Part shown: piece after piece, positions 58,332 to 64,000 of the stretch
Position numbering within the stretch: the first letter of the stretch is position 1
Layout of the letters: each line of letters begins with the position of its first letter
Source: Clostridia bacterium
GTDB taxonomy: Bacteria; Bacillota; Limnochordia; DTU080; RSA5
NCBI GenBank assembly: GCA_002919235.1
Contig: PKEX01000009.1
Location: 1-64,000 of the forward strand
Reading direction: 5' to 3'
DNA: 64,000 bases
Translations under genes and position numbers: made by a program
Notes under the pieces: generated by a model
Databases searched by the model: none
What the model was told of the DNA's origin: nothing
What the model saw: only the letters and a program-made list of their open reading frames with translations

Positions 58332-58367
58332 GCGGGACGGCTTTTAGCAGGGATTTTGTGCCGTATC

Positions 58368-58838
58368 TTAAGATGGCGACACGCTGAACTGCCGGCCTGG
58401 AAGGTCCAGCTTTCGAGCGAGGTCGGCGATGGTGATGCGGCTCAAGAGGTCGACGGCCTGCTCCTCGGCCTGGCCGAGGATTTCGCTGAGGACCCGGTCG
58501 AGGCGCTTTCCGCGGCCAGTGCCTTCGTCGCCGCCCACGGCCCCCTTTTCACCGGGAGCGGCCGCGCCCCGCAGCACCGTGTACACTTCGCCCAGGGAGA
58601 TCCGCTCCGCCGGCTTGGCCAGGGTGTACCCGCCCACCCGGCCCTCGCGGGCTTCGACGATGCCGGCCTGCACCAGCGGCGCCAGCACCCGGCGAAGGAA
58701 GGTGGCGTGGCCTCGCACCTCCGAAGCGATCTCGTTGCTGGGGCAGACGTCGCCGGTCTTGGCGAGCCAAACCAGGATATGAACCGCCACGTGAAATCGA
58801 GGCGGGGCGATCCCGAAAGTCCGCGCGCGCGAAGTCAT
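58368..58838 (-). CDS. Rrf2 family transcriptional regulator
   Basis: 156 aa; FHVAVHILVWLAKTGDVCPSNEIASEVRGHATFLRRVLAPLVQAGIVEAREGRVGGYTLAKPAERISLGEVY. Confidence 0.92.
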   Translation of the reverse strand: MTSRARTFGIAPPRFHVAVHILVWLAKTGDVCPSNEIASEVRGHATFLRRVLAPLVQAGIVEAREGRVGGYTLAKPAERISLGEVYTVLRGAAAPGEKGAVGGDEGTGRGKRLDRVLSEILGQAEEQAVDLLSRITIADLARKLDLPGRQFSVSPS

Positions 58839-58953
58839 CCTTGGCGTCCTCCTGCAAGGTGGTTCCACCCGGAGGCCTCTTCGAGAGGTTCCGGTCCACG
58901 GCGGCCCATGCCGGCCTCAACTTGCCGGCGGCCGTGTTTCATGAAGGAGCCTC

Positions 58954-59481
58954 TTAGAACTCCAGCGTGCTGGCGGGCGACGGGGCGGGCTCTTCGAGAA
59001 TAGCCCGCACTTTGTGGGGAGATTTCTCGACGATGAAGATGTCAGGGTCGTAGCCCTGCTCGCGGAAGGCCTCAATCTCTTTGACGATGGCTTCAAAGGA
59101 CTTGCGGCCGTCAATCCTTCCGCCGCCCGAGCCCAAGAGCGGCCAGGCCAACGACGCGATCCCGTGATCCCGGGCCAAGCGCAGGATGGCCCGGGACGTC
59201 TTGCTGACGTTTTCCACGGGGATGGGCGTGCCCGGCAGGATCATCGTGCAGGCGAGCAGCACCTTCTCCTGGCGGGCGCTGGGACTGGCGTCGATGAGGT
59301 GGACGTCGCCCACCTCCATGGGGCACAGCTTGCGGTACTCCAGGTAGAGCCGCCTTCCCATGAACCGGCGCACGTCTCCCGCCAGGGACATGAATCCCAT
59401 GATCCCCGAGCCGTTGCAGGGAAGCACCAGCGCTTCAGCGGGCTGTTCGAGGATGTTGCCGCAAAGGACCGTGACGGGCAC
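58954..59481 (-). CDS. Macro domain-containing protein
   Basis: 175 aa; MPVTVLCGNILEQPAEALVLPCNGSGIMGFMSLAGDVRRFMG, IASLAWPLLGSGGGRIDGRKSFEAIVKEI. Confidence 0.8.
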   Translation of the reverse strand: MPVTVLCGNILEQPAEALVLPCNGSGIMGFMSLAGDVRRFMGRRLYLEYRKLCPMEVGDVHLIDASPSARQEKVLLACTMILPGTPIPVENVSKTSRAILRLARDHGIASLAWPLLGSGGGRIDGRKSFEAIVKEIEAFREQGYDPDIFIVEKSPHKVRAILEEPAPSPASTLEF

Positions 59482-59562
59482 GCCGGTTCACCGCCTCACC
59501 ACGGAGAGCGACCCGCCCGGAAGGCGCCGGTCGCTCCTGCCCGATGGGTGGAATCAACCTTT

Positions 59563-59591
59563 ATTATAGACCACCCGGAAGGATGGTCCAA
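59563..59591 (-). promoter_or_regulatory. Promoter of the macro-domain gene
   Basis: Minus strand TTGGAC-17 nt-TATAAT. Confidence 0.6.
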
Positions 59592-59813
59592 CCGCCGCCG
59601 TCACTGACGGGTCCTCTTTTCCTTTCGCTTTCCGAAAACCCCAGCTGGAAGCCGGGCTGGTCCGGCCGGGCCATTGCGCCCCGTGACACCTGTCCCACGG
59701 CCGCCACGACCTTTGTCACCGCACAGACGGGAGGGATTCCTCTCCCTTTGGCTAGCCCTTTCTAGGATGATAGACGTGCAAGTTATGCGGAGGCCAAAGT
59801 TGGAGGGATCAAC

Positions 59814-60338
59814 GTGATGACCACATTCAAGCGGCTGCTCTTTGGCGTGGTGAGGGTCTGGTTGGGTTGGCAGTGGCTGCAGGCCGGCATCCACAAGGTC
59901 GGCGCACCGGCATGGACCGGTGAAAACGCAGGCGCAGCCGTCGCAGGATTCGTCAACGGGGCGATCGCGAAGGCAGCGGGAGAGAACCCCGTAGTGCAGG
60001 GCTGGTACGCGAGCTTCCTCGAGAACTTCGTCCTGCCCAACACCAAGCTCTTCGGCTACCTGGTGGCCTACGGGGAAGTGCTGGTGGGGATCGGCTTGAT
60101 CCTGGGAGCGTTCACCGGCTTTGCGGCACTGGCCGGCGCTTTGATGAACCTCAACTTCATGCTGGCCGGGACGCTCAGCACCAACCCGATCCTGTACACG
60201 GCAGCCTTTATCGTAATCGCTGGCATCCAGTACGCGGAATACTACGGTCTCGACAATTACCTGCGGCCTAAGGTCGAACATGCAGCAATCGAAGGAGTCA
60301 AGAGGCTGAAGACGCGGTTCGCAAGAGAGTCGGCCTAA
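59814..60338 (+). CDS. DoxX/DoxD-like (TQO small subunit) membrane protein
   Basis: 174 aa; VVRVWLGWQWLQAGIHKVGAPAWTGENAGAAVAGFVNGAI, LFGYLVAYGEVLVGIGLILGAFTGFAALAGALMNLNFMLAGTLSTNP. Confidence 0.88.
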   Translation: MMTTFKRLLFGVVRVWLGWQWLQAGIHKVGAPAWTGENAGAAVAGFVNGAIAKAAGENPVVQGWYASFLENFVLPNTKLFGYLVAYGEVLVGIGLILGAFTGFAALAGALMNLNFMLAGTLSTNPILYTAAFIVIAGIQYAEYYGLDNYLRPKVEHAAIEGVKRLKTRFARESA

Positions 60339-60348
60339 CCCGCAGGGA

Positions 60349-60390
60349 AGCCGGGCCTCGAATACCTCGGGGCCCGGCTCTTTCTCTCGC
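60349..60390 (+). terminator. Intrinsic terminator downstream of the DoxD-like gene
   Basis: AGCCGGGCC...GGCCCGGCT followed by CTTTCTCTC. Confidence 0.7.
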
Positions 60391-60477
60391 TGCCCGCCGG
60401 CGGGCAGCAGGGGGTCGCCAAACTACCCAGACACTCTTCCAAAGGGCGGCTTCCCTCCACCCTTTGGCTGCCGCAGA

Positions 60478-60510
60478 GCGGCCCGTCCACCTGGTGGACG
60501 GGCCGCTTTC
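60478..60510. terminator. Hairpin at the 3' end of the OsmC gene (possible second/bidirectional terminator)
   Basis: GCGGCCCGTCCA-CCTGG-TGGACGGGCCGC followed by TTTCTT on the plus strand. Confidence 0.55.
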
Positions 60511-60511
60511 T

Positions 60512-61054
60512 TCACGCCCCCGGTCTCGCCTCCGCCGGGGCCGCCACCCGCACCAGAGACGTTTCGATCTCCGGCGGCTGCCTCAGCGTGGCCAGGACCA
60601 CGCAGTACTGCTCCACTTTCCGCTGGAACGCCTCCAGCTCCTCGGCGCTCGCGTCGGAGTCGATCTCGATCCGCAGGCGGATGCCGGTAAAGCCCACCGG
60701 CACGTCCTGGGAGACGCCCAGGGTCCCCCGCAGGTCCAGGTCGCCTTCGACGTGCACCTCCAGCCAGCGCCAGCGAAGCCCCACGGCTTCCGCCACCAGC
60801 TGCGCCGTGATCTGGGCGCACCCCGCCAGCCCGGCCAGGAGCAGGTCGCCGGAGCACGCGCCGGTGCCCGGGCCGCCGACGCCGGGATGGGCCTGGGCGG
60901 CCACCAGCGCCCGGCCAATGTCGACGCTGCACGCCATGAGGTTGCCGTCCAGCTGGGACCCCCGGGCCCTCAGGGTGACCTTGGCCCGTTCCGGTTCCTC
61001 CCGGTAGGCCTTGCGCAGCGGCCGCTGAATCTCCCGCAGGTTCACGGGATCCAC
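60512..61054 (-). CDS. OsmC family protein
   Basis: 180 aa; PGTGACSGDLLLAGLAGCAQITAQLVAEAVGLRWRWLEVHVEGDLDLRGTLG. Confidence 0.9.
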   Translation of the reverse strand: MDPVNLREIQRPLRKAYREEPERAKVTLRARGSQLDGNLMACSVDIGRALVAAQAHPGVGGPGTGACSGDLLLAGLAGCAQITAQLVAEAVGLRWRWLEVHVEGDLDLRGTLGVSQDVPVGFTGIRLRIEIDSDASAEELEAFQRKVEQYCVVLATLRQPPEIETSLVRVAAPAEARPGA

Positions 61055-61348
61055 TCCTTCCCTTCCGGTCGGCGCGCCTCCCGCCGGAGCCGGTGCCTTC
61101 TTGGGGCGTCCTGAAGGCGCCGCGGGTCGCCGGGCCTTTCAAGGGACCGTTCCGGCTTCTGGGGACCGGGGAACGCGCGGCGACACGCGCAAGAAGTTTG
61201 AATTGAGTATTATGATAGATTCAGTCGGATTTCGTGTCAAGGTGGAGCGGCCCATTTTCCGCGACGCGGAGGAGTTTGATCGCCGGCGCCCAACGATAGA
61301 GGCGGGATAGAGGAACAGCGAACATGAACCGGAAGGCAGGCGGGACCC

Positions 61349-62118
61349 ATGAGCCGCGGGCGCAGCAGCAGAGAGGCGGCCCCGTTCCAGAGCGACGAAC
61401 GGCGCGAACTGCTCTACTCCCTTTTGGGGGACCTTCCGCCTCGCGCGAGGCCGGTCTCGGCCCAGCGGACCGGCGTCGAAGAACGGGAAAGCTATATCCT
61501 GGAAAAGCTGCTGCTAGACCTGAACGGGATCGATCCGGTTCCGGCGTACTTCGTCAAGCCTAAGGGCACAGCCCGCCCGCCGGTGGTCCTCTTCAACCAC
61601 TCTCACGGGAACCGTTACGAGCTAGGCAAAGACGAGCTGCTGGTCGGCAACACCTACCTCGCCGACCCGCCCTACGCCGAGGAGCTGGCCCGGGCAGGCT
61701 TTGCGGCCCTGGCTATCGACGCCTGGGGGTTCGGTGAACGGCGGGGCCTGTCGGAGACAGAACTCTTCGCATCCAGGTGTGCGTCGACATCTGCAGCCTC
61801 ACCGACTTCGACGCGCTCATCGAGAGCCGGGCTCTCGACGGTCACGGCGTATACTTCTACGTGCCTTCCCTGCTCAAGCACTTCACCGCAGCCGAAATCA
61901 ACGCTCTGATCGCCCCCCGGCCGCACCTGAGCCTGGCGGGCAAGTACGACCGCCTGGTACCCGCTTCGGGGCTCGACCGGATCGAGGCCTTCTTGCGCGA
62001 CGTCTACGCCGCCTGCGAACGGCCTCACGCCTGGCGGCTGGTCCGTTTCGGGGTGGGCCACGTGGAGACCCATGCGATGCGCCGGCTGGCGGTGGATTTC
62101 TTGCGGGAGTGGCTCTAG
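61349..62118 (+). pseudogene. Alpha/beta hydrolase (acetylxylan esterase-like) with internal deletion and frameshift
   Basis: Frame 1 MSRGRSSREAAPFQ...[18 protein letters not shown] up to 61768, then homology resumes in another frame [71 protein letters not shown]...; the expected GxSxG nucleophile segment is missing. Confidence 0.8.
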
Positions 62119-62124
62119 AGGGCG

Positions 62125-62685
62125 TCAGCCGTCGACCTTTTGGATCTTGCTTTCCAGCTCCGCGAGCTGCAGGTTCAGGGCGCGCATCTCCGACTTGGCT
62201 TTTTCCACCACGAACTTGAGATAGGCACGCTGCGCCTCGTCCGTGGTGGCCAGGCCCTCCGTCGCGGTGCGGTAGGCGTCGAGAGCCAGGTCGATTTTCT
62301 CCCGAATCTGCTCGATGGAGTGTTCCAGCGCGTTCTTTTGGCCGGGGAGCGAGCTCTCGAGGGCCTCGGTGTACCACTGGGGCGGCTCCGCCGTCCCCAG
62401 GTCGACGCGCACGTAGATGTCCACATCCCGGAGCGCGACGATGTCGATGAACATGATGGGGTTGGTGATCGCAGCGCCGTCCACCTGCGCCCGGAAGGGA
62501 AGCCTCGGCCAAAGGCGCATGTTGAGGGAGAAGTGGACGGACACCTGCGCCCCTGCCGGGTCTTCCACGAAGTGGACCTGGTCGAGCCGGCCGGCCAAGA
62601 AGGCGAGGACCGGGATGAGGCTGGCGTCCCCCGCGGCCATGCCGATGTGACGAAGTGCGTTCAGTTTTGTAGAGCGGCTTACCAA
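62125..62685 (-). CDS. Conserved hypothetical protein
   Basis: 186 aa, TTG start; coherent sequence with coiled-coil C-terminus (EKAKSEMRALNLQLAELESKIQKVDG). Confidence 0.6.
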   Translation of the reverse strand: MVSRSTKLNALRHIGMAAGDASLIPVLAFLAGRLDQVHFVEDPAGAQVSVHFSLNMRLWPRLPFRAQVDGAAITNPIMFIDIVALRDVDIYVRVDLGTAEPPQWYTEALESSLPGQKNALEHSIEQIREKIDLALDAYRTATEGLATTDEAQRAYLKFVVEKAKSEMRALNLQLAELESKIQKVDG

Positions 62686-62839
62686 TCTAGATCCCTCGCA
62701 CCCTCAAGGTCGAGCTCTGCGTCGCTGCCTTCTTCTCCAACCTTTGAGATCGACATCTTTCGACCCTGCTCGAGACTTCCCCTCAAGGATGTTCGTTCGC
62801 GGCGTAGCCCGATCCTACTGCTTTTGTCCCTACCATACC

Positions 62840-62854
62840 AGGACAAATGTCCCT
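62840..62854. promoter_or_regulatory. AGGACAAATGTCCCT near-palindrome upstream of the SCO gene
   Basis: Resembles the perfect palindrome at 51221; precedes TATAGT (62900-62905). Confidence 0.4.
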
Positions 62855-62927
62855 GCCCGGCGATGACAACCCTACCTACCTGCTTTCATCCTCTTGGGCT
62901 ATAGTCTCGATGAGGTGAAAAAGGCGG

Positions 62928-63614
62928 ATGAAACGCCTCACGTACGCCACGCTTTTTCTCGTCGCGGTGCTCCTCCTCGCGGGCACCCTGTATTGGGGCG
63001 GGCGCACGCCGTCACCGGTTCCGGCCTCCCCGGGCGGTGCCGCAGGCACAGCCGCCGGGGACGGAACGCCAACGGCCGGTGAGACTTCATTTTATGGAGC
63101 CACGCTGGATCCGCCGCGCGCCGCTCCCGACTTCGCCCTCATCGACCAGCACGGAAACGAGTTCCGGCTGAGCGATTACCAGGGCGACGTCGTCGTGCTG
63201 TTTTTCGGCTACACGTCGTGTCCCGACGTCTGTCCGGGCACGCTGGCACAGTACCGGCACGTCAAGCGCACCCTCGGCCAGGAGGCCGAAAGGGTGCAGT
63301 TTGTCTTTGTGACCGTCGATCCCGAACGCGACACCCGGCAGCGGCTTTACGAGTACATCAACCTCTTTGATCCCGAGTTCAAAGGGCTCACGGGCGACCT
63401 GGACGCGCTCGAAGCCGTGTGGCGGGCCTACGGCGTCTACATCGAGAAGGTGGAGGCTCCGCCCGGCTCGTCCGTGGGCTACCTGGTGAACCACACTGCG
63501 GTCAGCTACGTCGTCGACGCCTCGGGCCAGCTGCGGTTGATCCACTTCTACGGCATGCCTGACGACCAGGTGATCCACGATCTCCGGCTGCTGCTGGAAG
63601 AGGGGCAGGCGTGA
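62928..63614 (+). CDS. SCO1/SenC family protein (copper chaperone for oxidase assembly)
   Basis: 228 aa; VVVLFFGYTSCPDVCPGTLAQYRHVK, FVFVTVDPERDTRQRL, NHTAVSYVVDASGQLRLIHFYGMPDDQVIHDLRLLL. Confidence 0.95.
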   Translation: MKRLTYATLFLVAVLLLAGTLYWGGRTPSPVPASPGGAAGTAAGDGTPTAGETSFYGATLDPPRAAPDFALIDQHGNEFRLSDYQGDVVVLFFGYTSCPDVCPGTLAQYRHVKRTLGQEAERVQFVFVTVDPERDTRQRLYEYINLFDPEFKGLTGDLDALEAVWRAYGVYIEKVEAPPGSSVGYLVNHTAVSYVVDASGQLRLIHFYGMPDDQVIHDLRLLLEEGQA

Positions 63615-63618
63615 GCCG

Positions 63619-64000
63619 ATGAAAGGGGCTTTGCGCATCGGCGCCGGCCTTCTGATCGCGGTGGCCGCGCTGATCTTCGCCTTCGCCGTTGGACGCCCTG
63701 TTCAGGTGCTGCCCCGGGTCGCGCCGGCGCCCCCCTTCGAGCTGGTGGACGCCTCCGGCGCTCCGGTGATGGCGCCGAGAGAAGGAAGCCCCATCACCCT
63801 GTACCTCTTCGGCGCCGTCCGGGACGAGGCCGGGATGGAGCAGGTGAAGCGGTTCTACCATGAGGCCAGCCGGGCGCTGGCCGCCGCAGGCTACAGCGAC
63901 GGCGTGGCTTTTTCGTTTATTACGGTGGATCCGGACCACGACACGCCGGAGGTCTTGAGGCAGGCGGCGGAAAGGCTGGCCGTGCCCCAGGGCTTGCCGC
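63619..64000 (+). CDS. SCO/thioredoxin-fold paralogue lacking the CxxxC motif (truncated by window edge)
   Basis: ATG at 63619: MKGALRIGAGLLIAVAALIFAFAVGRP...PFELVDASGAPVMAPREGSPITLYLFGAVRDEAGMEQVKRFYHEASRALAAAGYSDGVAFSFITVDPDHDTPEVLRQAA... Confidence 0.75.
   Translation, partial: MKGALRIGAGLLIAVAALIFAFAVGRPVQVLPRVAPAPPFELVDASGAPVMAPREGSPITLYLFGAVRDEAGMEQVKRFYHEASRALAAAGYSDGVAFSFITVDPDHDTPEVLRQAAERLAVPQGLP

Overview
High-GC chromosomal window, probably from a thermophilic or compost-type Bacillota; that lineage is inferred from gene content only. It holds about 55 protein-coding genes. No rRNA, tRNA, CRISPR array or intact transposase was recognised. Main blocks: (1) DUF4010/MgtC-like membrane protein with an attenuator-like leader, HelD helicase, amidoligase, YfkAB-type radical SAM, MATE exporter; (2) cobalamin riboswitch plus B12/Fe-siderophore-type ABC importer; (3) pyruvate carboxylase and galE-galK-galT; (4) two zinc-ribbon ABC exporters flanking a DUF1854 protein; (5) a lower-GC scarred segment (24.95-26.0 kb) with a hidden frameshifted lipoprotein and a quinone oxidoreductase split into inverted pieces; (6) esterase/hydrolase, NDH-2, thiamine pyrophosphokinase, DUF418, Ogt, zwf, gabD; (7) a copper/nitrogen-oxide region with NirK, Crp/Fnr regulator, two heme-copper-oxidase-like membrane proteins, a CopD-YtkA-cytochrome c fusion, CopC and a NarL-type two-component system; (8) a GNAT/ADP-forming acyl-CoA synthetase fusion, ArsB-like permease and a Gfo/Idh-PmoA-MR sugar cassette; (9) Rrf2/DoxX, macro domain, OsmC, a deleted alpha/beta hydrolase pseudogene, and a SCO pair at the right edge in which the second copy lacks the copper-binding cysteines. 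Strongest items for follow-up: the rearrangement scar with the cryptic lipoprotein, the DUF1854/twin ABC cassette, the nirK-associated membrane proteins, the attenuator leader at 1.4-1.6 kb, and a shared AGGACA-TGTCC palindrome at similar promoter distances.
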